In this document: piece after piece, positions 1 through 9,179 of the stretch
How the letters are laid out: each line of letters begins with the position of its first letter
How positions within the stretch are numbered: position 1 is the first letter of the stretch
NCBI RefSeq assembly: GCF_902833085.1
Contig: NZ_CADFEB010000016.1
Location: 1 to 64,000, forward strand
Reading direction: 5' to 3'
Origin: Burkholderia ubonensis
Lineage (GTDB): Bacteria > Pseudomonadota > Gammaproteobacteria > Burkholderiales > Burkholderiaceae
Length of the DNA stretch: 64,000 nt
Notes under the pieces: generated by a model
What the model was told of the DNA's origin: nothing
The model's input: the letters and a program-made list of their open reading frames with translations, nothing else
The model's database searches: none
Translations under genes and position numbers: made by a program

Positions 1-118
1 CCGCCTGCGCGGTGTCGAAGCCCGCGTCCTCGAAACCCGGCAGCTGCGCGACGGCGTCGATGCCGGCCAGTTCCTTCAGCACGAACAGCATGTCCTTGAC
101 GGGGGCGGTATAGCTCAT
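1..118 (-). CDS. Acyl-CoA dehydrogenase, N-terminal fragment (runs off the window)
   Basis: The first 39 codons are visible, reading on the minus strand from an ATG at 116-118 and leaving the window at its left edge. The residues begin MSYTAPVKDMLFVLKEL and continue through a Gly-Ile-Asp segment. This matches the extra N-terminal helix of the acyl-CoA dehydrogenases common in Burkholderia (ACDH N-terminal domain), which are FAD enzymes of fatty-acid oxidation. A purine-rich GGAAGA lies just upstream of the start. The catalytic and FAD-binding parts are outside the window, so the call rests on this leader alone. Confidence 0.75.
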   Translation of the reverse strand, partial: MSYTAPVKDMLFVLKELAGIDAVAQLPGFEDAGFDTAQA

Positions 119-160
119 GGTCGATCTTCCAATCAGGCGGAAATTAGGGGTTCGCCATGC

Positions 161-184
161 TGGCCGATACGGCAAAATCGGCCA
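161..184. promoter_or_regulatory. Perfect 8-bp inverted repeat upstream of the acyl-CoA dehydrogenase gene
   Basis: TGGCCGAT at 161-168 is the exact reverse complement of ATCGGCCA at 177-184, with an 8-bp spacer. The motif CAAAATCGGCCA ending the repeat (173-184) recurs at 259-270. The position 43-66 bp upstream of the dehydrogenase start fits a repressor or activator operator, for example of a TetR- or AraC-type regulator. The binding protein is unknown. Confidence 0.4.
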
Positions 185-285
185 GCGAATGGCAACGTTC
201 GGCAGATCGTAACGCCATGTTTCCGGATTCCCATTGTCATATCCGGCCCACCTACTGACAAAATCGGCCACGGGATGCAACGCGC

Positions 286-1146
286 TCAGTCCGGCTGCCC
301 GTTGGGCCGGCGGGAAAAATAGTGCGCCGGCGAATCGCCGAGGGCCTTGCGAAACATCGCGATGAAGTTGCTGGGCGACGCATAGCCCAGCGCGTCCGAC
401 ACCTCGGCGACCGGCCGGCCGCGCGCGAGCAGGTCGAGACCGTGAGCGAGCCGCGCCTGCTGGCGCCACTGCGCGAAGCTCAGCCCAGTCTCCGCCATCA
501 TGAGCCGCCGCAGCGTCCGCGGCGACATCGTGCCGAACGCCGCCCACGCATCGAGCGTGCGCGGGCTGCCGGGCTCGTCGAGGATGGCCCGCGCCACGCG
601 CGCAAGCCGCGGATCGCCCGGCATCGGCACATGCAGCGCCTCGTGCGGTGCGCGCCGGATCTCGTCATGGATCACCGCGGCCATCCGCTCGTGCTCGGGC
701 GCCAGCGCCGCCTGCTTGTCCCAGTCGATCGCGCGATATGCCAGCGCCCGCAGCACCTCGCTGACGCCGATCACGCACGGCCGGGCCGGCAAGCCCGCGC
801 AGAACGCCGGCGAGGCCAGCAGCGCCCAGCCGCTCGGCGCGCCGCTGACCCGCACCCGGTGCGGCGCGCCCGGCGGCACCCAGCCGGCGCGGCGCGGCGG
901 CAGCAGCCACGCGCCGTGCGGCGTATGCACATGAATCAATCCCGCCTCCACGCAGAGCACCTGACCGCGCGCATGCGTGTGCCAGTCGTATTCGCGCGTG
1001 CCAAGACGATAGGCGCTCGCCGGATCGTCGTTGCCGCGCAGCGCGATCAGCGCGGGGCCGTCCAGCCACTCGCTGAAATCGGGGAAGGTCGTCTCGGTCG
1101 CCGCGGCTTCTTTCATGTTGGCCAGTTTACGGCATTCGATGGCCAT
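286..1146 (-). CDS. AraC-family transcriptional regulator
   Basis: A 286-residue protein with an N-terminal cupin-like sensor half (YDWHTHARGQ near residue 53) and a C-terminal AraC double helix-turn-helix (about residues 180-280, including the GYASPSNFIAMFRK segment). The layout resembles single-cupin AraC regulators of the NimR type. It is divergent from an FAD monooxygenase gene, with a perfect 16-bp palindrome in the shared intergenic region, so it probably controls that gene (inference). The start is uncertain: an in-frame ATG at 1114-1116 would give 276 residues, and neither ATG has a clear ribosome binding site. Confidence 0.85.
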   Translation of the reverse strand: MAIECRKLANMKEAAATETTFPDFSEWLDGPALIALRGNDDPASAYRLGTREYDWHTHARGQVLCVEAGLIHVHTPHGAWLLPPRRAGWVPPGAPHRVRVSGAPSGWALLASPAFCAGLPARPCVIGVSEVLRALAYRAIDWDKQAALAPEHERMAAVIHDEIRRAPHEALHVPMPGDPRLARVARAILDEPGSPRTLDAWAAFGTMSPRTLRRLMMAETGLSFAQWRQQARLAHGLDLLARGRPVAEVSDALGYASPSNFIAMFRKALGDSPAHYFSRRPNGQPD

Positions 1147-1160
1147 ATGCCGTTATCGTG

Positions 1161-1176
1161 CGTGATCGCGATCACG
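1161..1176. promoter_or_regulatory. 16-bp perfect palindrome between AraC gene and monooxygenase
   Basis: CGTGATCGCGATCACG is a perfect self-complementary 16-mer lying between the two divergent starts (1146 and 1229). It is a plausible operator for control of one or both genes, but nothing in the sequence identifies the protein that binds it. Confidence 0.4.
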
Positions 1177-1228
1177 GAACAATGTGCGCCGGACAGCGCC
1201 ATTCGGCGCGATTTTCGGAGACGTTCCC

Positions 1229-2425
1229 ATGCAGAAAATCCATGTCGCCATCGTCGGCGCGGGCCTGGGCGGCCTGTGCCTCGCCCAGGCGCTGAAACGC
1301 GCCGGCATCGCCTTCGACGTGTACGAGCGCGATCCCGCGCTCGACAGCCGCCGGCAGGGTTTCCGCATCCGCATCGACGCGACGGGGCAGCGCGCGCTGG
1401 CCGCCAGCCTGCCCGCCGGGCTCTACGCGCTGCTCCGCGCGTCGGCGTCGCAGCGCACAGCCGGCACGCGGTTCCTGACGCCCCGGCTCACACCGGCTGC
1501 CGCGCGCGTGCCGGCCTGCTGGCAACCGGATCCGCAAGCATCGGAACCGGAAGACCTGGCCGACCTGAGCATCGACCGGCTGACCCTGCGCGAGATCCTG
1601 ATGGCGGGCATCGAGCACCATGTCCATTTCGGCCACGCGATCGACCGCTACCAGGTGCTGCCCGACGGACGTGTGCAAGCGCTGTTCACACACGGCGATC
1701 GTGTTCATTGCGACGTATTGGTGGGAGCGGACGGCGTCAACTCCGCAATACGATCGCAGCTCACCCCTGCCGCCGCACCGGCCGACACCGGCAGCATCTG
1801 CGTCTACGGCAAGACCCGGCTGCCGCACGCCGACGTCGCGCAACGCGACGAAACCGTGCTGCGCGGCGGAACCAGCGTGGTTTTTGCGGACGGCTGCGCC
1901 GCGGTCCTCGAGGACATGCGCTTCCGTGCCGACCTGCCCGCGCGCGCGGCGAGCACCGTGCCGCGCTGCCGGCTTTCGCCGCCGGACGACTACTTCTACT
2001 GGGCGCTGATCGGGCCGCGCGGTCGTTTCGGGCTGGACAGCCTGTCCGCCGTCGCGCCCCGCTTGCCGGCCGCGCTCGAGCAAGTCGCGCGGCACTGGCA
2101 TCCGGCCCTGCAGCGCCTGCTGTACGAAACGCCGCCGTCCGCCGTCGCCGCGCTGCCCGTTCGCCGCGGGCGACCCGACGTACCGCTGCCTGCCGGGCCC
2201 GTCACGCTGCTCGGCGATGCGATCCATGCGATGAGCCCCGCGGGAGGTGCAGGCGCCAACACCGCGCTCAAGGGCGCCGGCGCGCTGGCCGCCCTCCTGG
2301 CCGAGCACGCGGGAAGCGGTCACGGCGTCCGGCATGCCGTCACCCGTTACGCCGAACGGATGCGCGTGTGGGCAACCGACGCCGTGGCCGCATCGGACCG
2401 CGCGGCGGCCCTGCTGTTTTTCTGA
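1229..2425 (+). CDS. FAD-dependent monooxygenase
   Basis: A 398-residue group A flavoprotein monooxygenase (PheA/TfdB/UbiH-like fold). It has the N-terminal Rossmann motif GAGLGG (residues 10-15), the middle GADGVNSAIR motif that contacts NAD(P)H and FAD, and the C-terminal GDAIHAMSP motif followed by GGAGANTAL for FAD ribityl binding. Such enzymes hydroxylate aromatic or polyketide-like substrates with NAD(P)H and O2. The substrate is not evident. The ATG at 1229 was chosen because it begins directly before the dinucleotide fold; the frame is open upstream to 1184. It is divergent from the AraC regulator. Confidence 0.85.
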   Translation: MQKIHVAIVGAGLGGLCLAQALKRAGIAFDVYERDPALDSRRQGFRIRIDATGQRALAASLPAGLYALLRASASQRTAGTRFLTPRLTPAAARVPACWQPDPQASEPEDLADLSIDRLTLREILMAGIEHHVHFGHAIDRYQVLPDGRVQALFTHGDRVHCDVLVGADGVNSAIRSQLTPAAAPADTGSICVYGKTRLPHADVAQRDETVLRGGTSVVFADGCAAVLEDMRFRADLPARAASTVPRCRLSPPDDYFYWALIGPRGRFGLDSLSAVAPRLPAALEQVARHWHPALQRLLYETPPSAVAALPVRRGRPDVPLPAGPVTLLGDAIHAMSPAGGAGANTALKGAGALAALLAEHAGSGHGVRHAVTRYAERMRVWATDAVAASDRAAALLFF

Positions 2426-2517
2426 GGCAGGGCGGCTTTCGCGCGTGATCCGAAGCCCGCGTCAATCGACGTCCCGTTGCATCCCGAACGGAAACAACGC
2501 GAGAGGCCGCCGCAACG

Positions 2518-3564
2518 CTACGTGCGCCGCCGGTAGGTGCCGGGCGTGCTGCCCGTCCAGTGCCGGAACGCGCGATGAAACGCGCTCGGATCGTCGAAGC
2601 CGAGATCGGCGCCGATCGCCGCGATCGTGTCGTGGGTGTCGGTGAGCCGCTGGATCGCGATGTCGCGCCGCAGTTCGTCCTTCAGCACCTGGAACGTCGT
2701 GCCTTCGGCCAGCAGGTGGCGGCTCAGCGTGCGCACCGAGCAGTGCAGGCTCGCGGCGGCTTCCTCGATCGTCGACAGGTCCGGCAGCCGGCCCGACAGA
2801 TACTGCCGCACGCGATGGCAGACGAGCTGCTCGCTGAACGATTCGAAGATCCAGTCGCCGGGCGCGCGGGCGAGGAATTTCCGCAGGTTGCGCTTGCTTT
2901 GCCGGATCGGCACGTCGAGGTAGCCCGCGCTGAAGCGCATCAGCGTGCGGCTGCAGTCGAACTGCACCGGCCCCGAAAAGAAGTAGAGATGGTCGACCGC
3001 ATGGCGCGGCCGCGGACACGCGAACTCGACCTGCAGCAGCGGAATCGTCTGACCGATCATCCAGGAGCACACGCCGTGCACGAGCTTGAGCATCAGCTCC
3101 TGGCCGAGCGGGCCAAGCGGGCCGAGGGCCGGATTCGGCCGGATCACGACCTGGCCGATCAGGCCATCGCGCTTCGATTCGACGTAGAAATCGTCAAGGA
3201 CGATGTGGAAGAACTGACCGAAGCGATGCAGCGCCGTTTCGAGGTTGCGGGCATCGAGCAGGCTGAGGCACAGGTATTTCAGCGTGCCGCCGCGCAGCGG
3301 GCGCGAGAAGATGCCGGGCATTTCGTCGTCGAGGTCGATCGCGAGCGTGCGGTACAGCGTCGAGAACTGCTCCTCGGTCACGCGCGCATTCGGTTCGCCC
3401 TGCAGCTCGCCCGGGATGCCGGCCCCGCGCAGATAGCGCTGGATCACGTCGGGCGGCAGGCCCGCACTCGCGAGAAAACCGTTGACGAGGGAAATCGGCA
3501 CCGTCGCGCTCGGCGACGCCGACGGTCGGTCAGGCTGGGGGGAACTGGAATCTGGGCCGGTCAT
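2518..3564 (-). CDS. AraC-family regulator with arabinose-binding-like domain
   Basis: A 348-residue protein with the long N-terminal Arabinose_bd-type domain of OruR/VirS-like regulators (about residues 20-230) and a C-terminal AraC helix-turn-helix (LGFDDPSAFHRAFRHWTGS near the end). Start taken at the ATG at 3562-3564; the frame is open further upstream but loses resemblance to protein there. It lies about 0.1 kb downstream of a fatty-acyl-CoA ligase gene on the same strand and may regulate fatty-acid use (inference). Confidence 0.85.
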   Translation of the reverse strand: MTGPDSSSPQPDRPSASPSATVPISLVNGFLASAGLPPDVIQRYLRGAGIPGELQGEPNARVTEEQFSTLYRTLAIDLDDEMPGIFSRPLRGGTLKYLCLSLLDARNLETALHRFGQFFHIVLDDFYVESKRDGLIGQVVIRPNPALGPLGPLGQELMLKLVHGVCSWMIGQTIPLLQVEFACPRPRHAVDHLYFFSGPVQFDCSRTLMRFSAGYLDVPIRQSKRNLRKFLARAPGDWIFESFSEQLVCHRVRQYLSGRLPDLSTIEEAAASLHCSVRTLSRHLLAEGTTFQVLKDELRRDIAIQRLTDTHDTIAAIGADLGFDDPSAFHRAFRHWTGSTPGTYRRRT

Positions 3565-3671
3565 CGCGTACGCGTCCAACGAACCGCTGGCATTGTACTT
3601 GACCCGGCGCCGGCGGACGGCGCTTGCCGCCGCCGCCGCGGACGCCCCGCCGCCGCGCTGCCGCCCCCGCA

Positions 3672-5309
3672 TCAATCGGCGTGGCTGAGTTCCCGCCGCA
3701 GGATCTTGCCGACGGTCGATTTCGGCAGCCGTTCGACGAAGCGGATCACCTTCGGCACCTTGTACGCCGCGAGGTTCGCGCGGCAATGCGCGATCAGGTC
3801 CGCCTCGGTGACGACGGCGTCCTCCGCCGCGACGACGAACAGCCTGACCGCCTCGCCCGTCTTCGGGTCCGGCACGCCGATGCACGCACATTCGGCCACG
3901 CCGGGGAACGCGGTCGCCACCGCTTCCACCTCGTTCGGGTAGACGTTGAAGCCCGACACGATCACCATGTCCTTCTTGCGGTCGACGATCTTCAGGAAGC
4001 CCTGGTCGTCGAACACGCCGATGTCGCCGGTGCGGAAGTAGCCGTCCGCGGTGAACGCCCGCGCGTTCGCTTCCGGCTGCTGCCAGTAGCCGCGCATCAC
4101 CTGCGGCCCCTTCACGCAGACTTCGCCGGGCGCGCCGATGGCGGCCTCGCGGTCGTTGTCGTCGAGCAGCTTCACGTCGGTGGACGGCAGCGGCAGGCCC
4201 GTGGTGCCCGTGAACGTGTCGACGGACGGCGGATTGAACGTGACCACGGGCGAGGTTTCCGACAGCCCGTAGCCTTCGCGGATGAAGCAGCCCGTCACGG
4301 CCTTCCAGCGCGCCGAGATCACGTCGATCACCGCCGTGCCGCCGCCCGCCGACAGCGTGAGGCGCGACCAGTCGATCTCCTTCAGGCGCGGGTGGTTCGC
4401 GAGCCCCGCGTACAGCGTGTTCACGCCGACGAACACCGTCGGCCGCGCGGCCTTCAGCACGTCGACGAACGCGTCGAGGTCACGCGGATTGGCGACGAGC
4501 CAGTTCTCCGCGCCGATCGCGAAATAGGACAGGAAATTCACCGTCAGCGCGAAGATGTGATACAGCGGGATCGCGGTGACGACGACTTCCTCGCCCGGCC
4601 GCTGCGCATCGAACACGAGCACGCCGAACTGCGCGATGTTCGCGAGCAGGTTGCGGTGCGACAGCGCGGCGCCCTTCGACAGCCCGGTGGTGCCGCCCGT
4701 GTACTGGAGCAGCAGCAGGTCGTCGCCGCCGAGCGCGACCGGCTCGCAGGCGAGCCGCTCGCCTGCGGCGAGCGCGTCCGTCAGCGCGATCGCGTCGCGC
4801 GGCAGCGCTTCGCGCACGGCGTCGGGCACGTCGACGACGCCGAGATCGCCGCGGCCCACGGTGAGCACGGTGCGGATGCGCGGCGTGTTGGCGATCACGT
4901 CCGCGAACGTGCGCGTCGAGCCGCCGCACACGACGATCGTCTCGACGCCCGCGTCGTTGAGCTGGTGCTCGAGCTCGCGCGCGGTGTAGAGCGGATTGAC
5001 GTTGACCTGGACGGCGCCGATCTTCGCGACGGCGATGAAGACGACCGGAAACGCCGGCACGTTGGGCAGCATCACGGCCACGCGATCGCCCTTGCGGACC
5101 CCGACGACCTGCTGCAGATAGGCGGCCAGCGCGGTCGACAGGCGATCGACGTCCGCATAGGTCAGCGTCCGGCCCGACGCGCGGAACGCCGGCTTGTCGG
5201 CGAACCGGCGCATCGCGTCGTCCAGCAGCGCATTCATCGAGGGATGGCGATCGGCGTCGATCTCGGCGGGGATCGCGCCATACGACGCGGTCCAGTGTCT
5301 CTTGATCAT
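3672..5309 (-). CDS. AMP-forming fatty-acyl-CoA ligase (FadD-like)
   Basis: A 545-residue adenylate-forming enzyme. The P-loop YTGGTTGLSKG spans residues 203-213, GYGLSETSP is the A5-type motif, and DRKKDMVIVSGFNVYP with a late PKSTVGKILRREL carries the hinge and the catalytic Lys. The FNVYPNEVE segment is typical of long-chain fatty-acyl-CoA synthetases, which activate fatty acids to CoA thioesters for beta-oxidation. The start at 5307-5309 (MIKRHWTASYG) fits family N-termini. The neighbouring AraC regulator and divergent SGNH esterase suggest lipid or ester use. Chain-length specificity cannot be read from sequence. Confidence 0.9.
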   Translation of the reverse strand: MIKRHWTASYGAIPAEIDADRHPSMNALLDDAMRRFADKPAFRASGRTLTYADVDRLSTALAAYLQQVVGVRKGDRVAVMLPNVPAFPVVFIAVAKIGAVQVNVNPLYTARELEHQLNDAGVETIVVCGGSTRTFADVIANTPRIRTVLTVGRGDLGVVDVPDAVREALPRDAIALTDALAAGERLACEPVALGGDDLLLLQYTGGTTGLSKGAALSHRNLLANIAQFGVLVFDAQRPGEEVVVTAIPLYHIFALTVNFLSYFAIGAENWLVANPRDLDAFVDVLKAARPTVFVGVNTLYAGLANHPRLKEIDWSRLTLSAGGGTAVIDVISARWKAVTGCFIREGYGLSETSPVVTFNPPSVDTFTGTTGLPLPSTDVKLLDDNDREAAIGAPGEVCVKGPQVMRGYWQQPEANARAFTADGYFRTGDIGVFDDQGFLKIVDRKKDMVIVSGFNVYPNEVEAVATAFPGVAECACIGVPDPKTGEAVRLFVVAAEDAVVTEADLIAHCRANLAAYKVPKVIRFVERLPKSTVGKILRRELSHAD

Positions 5310-5701
5310 GTAGGTATCCTTGTGCGGCCGGCGCGCAGGCTTCGCGCATCGCGGGAACCGCTCCCGGATCGATGCTGGCGCCGCTCGGTCGACGCCCCGA
5401 GCCGCTCGGGCGCAGGTCGTCTCACGCATGCCGACTATCGCCCGCCGGCCGCGCTTTGCAAATGATCGACGCGGCCGTAAAGATGATCGAAGCGGACACG
5501 CATCGGATGTCGTCCCGCAGCCAACGCCGAAGCTCGCATCAGCTGCGTTTCCGACGCCGTATTCATCGCCGACTCGCAAGGTCATCGGAAGATCTTGCGC
5601 GACAAGACCGGTATGGCGGCCACGCTGGCCTTTCTGAACGAAGTCGCGTAGCCTCCGCGATTCTTCACTGCGAAAGCGCATCACCTCGATCTTCTTGCTC
5701 C
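5310..5701. other. Intergenic region between divergent ligase and hydrolase genes
   Basis: This 390-bp gap must hold the divergent promoters of the ligase (minus) and the SGNH hydrolase (plus), but no convincing -35/-10 pair was found. A plus-strand frame at 5487-5651 has strong GC at third positions and ends KILRDKTGMAATLAFLNEVA followed by TAG. It has no start codon after the preceding stop and may be the 3' end of a decayed gene. I do not recognise it. Confidence 0.3.
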
Positions 5702-6445
5702 ATGTTGACGCTATATAAGTACGCGCTTGGCCCGATCCTGCTGGCTCAGGCACGTTGGTTGCGCAGAACCGCGCTGCGCCTGCCCGAGGCCGACGGTCCC
5801 CGTAAAGGGAGCGAGGGCGCGGACGATGGTTCGACGGCGCCCCTGCGCATTCTGGTGGTCGGCGATTCCTCGGCGGCGGGCGTGGGCGTGGACGAGCAGG
5901 AACATGCACTGGCACAGCCGGTTGCGCGGCTCCTGGCATCCGCCACGGGCCGGCGGGTCGAATGGCAACTGATCGCGAAGTCCGGCGTCAATACGGACGA
6001 GGCGCTGCAGCTGTTGATGGGCAGCAAGATCGGGCCGGCCGATTACCTCGTCACGGCGCTCGGCACGAACGACGTCACGTCCCAGCGCAAGCCGGGGCAA
6101 TTCATCCGCGACTATATCGCGCTCGCGGATCATCTCGGACTGCGAACCGGCGCCGCCGGCATCGTCGTGACAGGATTGCCGCCGTTGCGCATCCTGCCGG
6201 CCGCACCGCATCCGCTGCGGTGGTATCTCGGCCGCTACGCCATTCGACTCGATCGGGTCTTGCGGCGCTGGGTCGACCTCCATCCCGCGCGACGTTACGT
6301 GTCGCTCGAGTGGGCCGCGAATCCCGCCGAGATGGCAATCGACCGGTACCATCCCGGGCCGAATCAATATCGTCGATGGGCCGAACTCGTCACCGAGCAA
6401 ATTCTGACGTTGCCGGCCCACGGGCCGCGGCCGCGCTCAGGGTGA
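5702..6445 (+). CDS. SGNH/GDSL-type hydrolase
   Basis: A 247-residue esterase-like protein. Block I is GDSSAAG at residues 54-60 (nucleophile Ser56), block III is GTND (near residue 125), and the C-terminal catalytic pair lies in DRYHPGPNQY. The length and motif order match the lysophospholipase/acyl-esterase branch of SGNH hydrolases. The N-terminus is moderately hydrophobic but not a clear signal peptide. The start is the ATG at 5702. It is divergent from the acyl-CoA ligase gene, which would be a natural consumer of released fatty acids (inference). Confidence 0.85.
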   Translation: MLTLYKYALGPILLAQARWLRRTALRLPEADGPRKGSEGADDGSTAPLRILVVGDSSAAGVGVDEQEHALAQPVARLLASATGRRVEWQLIAKSGVNTDEALQLLMGSKIGPADYLVTALGTNDVTSQRKPGQFIRDYIALADHLGLRTGAAGIVVTGLPPLRILPAAPHPLRWYLGRYAIRLDRVLRRWVDLHPARRYVSLEWAANPAEMAIDRYHPGPNQYRRWAELVTEQILTLPAHGPRPRSG

Positions 6446-6524
6446 ACCCTGTGGCGACCCAACGCATTCGAGGGCAGAATCGCGTACCCGGAATCGGTAT
6501 CGAATCGGACTCAGGACTCACCCC

Positions 6525-7631
6525 ATGCTGCGCGACTCGCCGTTGAAACCGGCCAAGACACGGCCCCCCGGCGATCGGTCGCCCGACGCCGCGCTGCCCG
6601 CCATGCTGCGCGAGAAGCGCTTCTCGCCGTCCAAGCTCGCGGTCCTGCTGCAGGTTGCATCGGACCTCGGGCTCGACACCGGCGCGGTGCTGGCGGGAAC
6701 CGATCTCGATCCCGCCGCGATCGCCGATCCGTTCACGCTCACGTCGTCGCAGCAGTTCCTGACGGCCGCGGGCAACGCGATCCGCGCCTACGGCAACCCG
6801 GATCTCGGCGTGCGGGTCGGGCACCGGCTGCACGTGTCGAGCTACGGGATGTACGGCTACGCGATGCTGTGCTCGGAATCGATGGCCCACGCGTTCGACT
6901 CGGCCGTCAAATACCACCAGCTCGCGAACCGCATGCTCGAAATCGGCTGGGTCGTGCAGGACGACACGGCGTCGTGGCTGTTTCCCGATCGGGAAACCAT
7001 GCCGCTGCCCTGTCTCGACGAGCCGCTGTACCGCTTTCTGATCGACATGCAGTTCGCGCTGCACGTGACGATCATCAAGGACGTGATGGGCGCGTGGTGC
7101 GTGCCGGCGCGCGCGCAGTTCACGCAGCCGGAGCCGCCGCACGCGGCCATGCTGTCCGACGCGCTCGAATGCCCGCTCGCGTTCGACCAGCCGCGCAACG
7201 TGCTCAGCTACCCGGCCGCGTGGCTCGCGCGCGCGCCGCAGCTCGCGAACCCGATCACCGCCGCGCAGGTGTCGTCGCACTGCGCGCGGCTGCTCGACGA
7301 ACTGCGCACCCAGTCGGGCGTCACGCGCCGCGTCTACCAGGAACTCACGCGCATGCCGGGGCAGTTCCCGGACCTCGACGCGATCGCGCAGACGCTGTGC
7401 ATCACCGCGCGCACGCTGCGCCGCAAGCTCGAGGCCGAAGGCACGTCATACAGCGAACTGCTGACGAGCGTGCGCAAGGCGCTGGCGATCGACTACCTGA
7501 GCACGACCACGCTCAGCACCGAGGACATCGCGGCGACGCTCGGCTTCAGCGACGCGGTGGGGTTCCGCCACGCGTTCAAGCGCTGGACCGGCAGGACGCC
7601 GAGCGACGTGCGGCGCAAGCGGGGCGCGTAA
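6525..7631 (+). CDS. AraC-family regulator with arabinose-binding-like domain
   Basis: A 368-residue protein with an Arabinose_bd-type sensor domain (about residues 40-240) and a C-terminal AraC helix-turn-helix containing LGFSDAVGFRHAFKRWTGRT. It is a second regulator of the same architecture as the one at 2.5-3.6 kb. It follows the SGNH hydrolase by 79 bp on the same strand and converges on the sensor kinase gene. The target is unknown; the adjacent hydrolase/ligase pair is the obvious candidate. Confidence 0.87.
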   Translation: MLRDSPLKPAKTRPPGDRSPDAALPAMLREKRFSPSKLAVLLQVASDLGLDTGAVLAGTDLDPAAIADPFTLTSSQQFLTAAGNAIRAYGNPDLGVRVGHRLHVSSYGMYGYAMLCSESMAHAFDSAVKYHQLANRMLEIGWVVQDDTASWLFPDRETMPLPCLDEPLYRFLIDMQFALHVTIIKDVMGAWCVPARAQFTQPEPPHAAMLSDALECPLAFDQPRNVLSYPAAWLARAPQLANPITAAQVSSHCARLLDELRTQSGVTRRVYQELTRMPGQFPDLDAIAQTLCITARTLRRKLEAEGTSYSELLTSVRKALAIDYLSTTTLSTEDIAATLGFSDAVGFRHAFKRWTGRTPSDVRRKRGA

Positions 7632-7664
7632 GCGGAACGCATGAGCGGCGCGGCGGGCGGGATC

Positions 7665-9179
7665 TCAGTGCATGCCGCCCGAACGGCTCGCCGCATCGCC
7701 CGCGCCGCGCGCCGCCGGCAACGTGAACTCGAACACCGCCCCCCGCCCGGCCCGGTCGACCAGCCGGATCGTGCTGCCATGCAGCAGCAGCATCCGGTGG
7801 ACGATCAACAGCCCGAGCCCGCCGCCCTGCGCCGCGCCGCCCGCGCCCGTCGGCCGCTGCGGCCGCCGGAACAGCCCTTCGCGCCGCTCCGGCGGAATGC
7901 CCGGGCCGGTGTCCGCGACCGTCACCACGACCGTGCCGTCGCGCGACGCCAGCGCGATCTCGACCTCGCCGTGCTCCGGCGTGTGCCGCAGCGCGTTGTC
8001 GAGCAGGTTGGTCAGCACGCGCTCGATCATCCCGAGATCCGCCGATACGTTCGGCACGCGCAGCGGAATCCGCGCATGCAGCGCGACGTCGCGCGCCTTC
8101 GCGGCCAGCTCGAATTTCTGGAACACGTCCTGCACGAGATCGACGAGCGAGAACGGCTCGCGCTCGGGCTGCACGCCGCCCGATTCGAGCCGCGCGAGCT
8201 CGAACAGCGCCTGCGCGAGCCGGCCGACCTTCGCGCTCTGCGCGAGCGCGATCGACAGGTAGCGCCGGCGCTCGGCGTCGCCGAGCGAGTCGGTCTTCAG
8301 CGACAGCGTCTCCAGGTAGCCGTGCAGCGACGTGAGCGGCGTGCGCAGGTCGTGCGAGATGTTCGTGATCAGCTCGCGCCGCTGCTGGTCCTGCCGCGTC
8401 AGCGCGCGCCATTGCTCGCCGATCCGGTCGGCCATCTGCGCGTACGTCGATTCGAGCAGCGCGATGTCGTCGCCGCGCCGCCCGGGCGGCGAGCGCGGCA
8501 CGGCCGGCTGCGTGTCCGGCTCGCCGTCCGCGTCGAAGCGGCGCATCGCGTCGGTCAGCCGGCGCAGCGGGCGCGTGATGAAGCTGAACGCGGTCAGGCC
8601 CGCCAGCAGCCCGAACAGCGCGACGAGCGCCATCGACCACAGCGTCGTGCGCAGCACGTTGCCGGCGTCGAACCGCGCCGCGAGCCGGTCGTGCGCCTCG
8701 CCGAGCAGCACCACGTAGATGTAGCCCGCCGGCGCCTGCCCCGCGCGGCGCAGCGGCGCGGCGCTGAAGATCTTGCGCGCGCTCGGGCTGCGCGGATCGT
8801 CGCCGAGGATCGGCAGCGGCTCGCCCGCGAGAAAGCGCTGCACCGGCGCGAGATCGACGCGGTCGCGCTTCACGTGCCCGGGCGGCGCATCGTCGCCCTT
8901 GATCCGCCCCGCGTCGTCGAGCAGGTACACCTCGACGCTCGGGTTCACGCCCATCAGCTGGCCGAACAGCGTGCGCACGGCGTCCGGGCGCAGGCCGTTC
9001 GCGTCCGCCAGCGGCGTGATGTTCGCGATGTGCGCGGCGAGATCGCGCGACAGGCCCTGCACGACTTCCATCTCGCGCATGTCGTTCGCGCGGATCTGCA
9101 GCCACGCCGACGCGCCCGAGCACGCGAGCAGCAGCACCGAGAACACGAGCGACAGCCGCTGGGTGAGCGTCAGCTTCAT
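7665..9179 (-). CDS. Two-component sensor histidine kinase
   Basis: A 504-residue inner-membrane kinase. It has TM1 at about residues 8-25, a periplasmic sensor region to about 175, TM2 at about 178-200, a HAMP linker, an H-box NISHDLRTPL with His276, an N-box with Asn391/Asn395, G1 DTGPGIP (423-429) and G2 GGGLGL (452-457). The F-box region (GLFRRPQRPTG) lacks the usual second Phe but the ATP lid looks intact. Its start overlaps the regulator's stop by 4 bp (ATGA), so the two are translationally coupled. The stimulus is unknown. Confidence 0.92.
   Translation of the reverse strand: MKLTLTQRLSLVFSVLLLACSGASAWLQIRANDMREMEVVQGLSRDLAAHIANITPLADANGLRPDAVRTLFGQLMGVNPSVEVYLLDDAGRIKGDDAPPGHVKRDRVDLAPVQRFLAGEPLPILGDDPRSPSARKIFSAAPLRRAGQAPAGYIYVVLLGEAHDRLAARFDAGNVLRTTLWSMALVALFGLLAGLTAFSFITRPLRRLTDAMRRFDADGEPDTQPAVPRSPPGRRGDDIALLESTYAQMADRIGEQWRALTRQDQQRRELITNISHDLRTPLTSLHGYLETLSLKTDSLGDAERRRYLSIALAQSAKVGRLAQALFELARLESGGVQPEREPFSLVDLVQDVFQKFELAAKARDVALHARIPLRVPNVSADLGMIERVLTNLLDNALRHTPEHGEVEIALASRDGTVVVTVADTGPGIPPERREGLFRRPQRPTGAGGAAQGGGLGLLIVHRMLLLHGSTIRLVDRAGRGAVFEFTLPAARGAGDAASRSGGMH

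Noticed and set aside
322..2448. Long plus-strand frame across the AraC gene and the monooxygenase
   Set aside because: Crosses two real genes in a different frame and has only repetitive basic residues.
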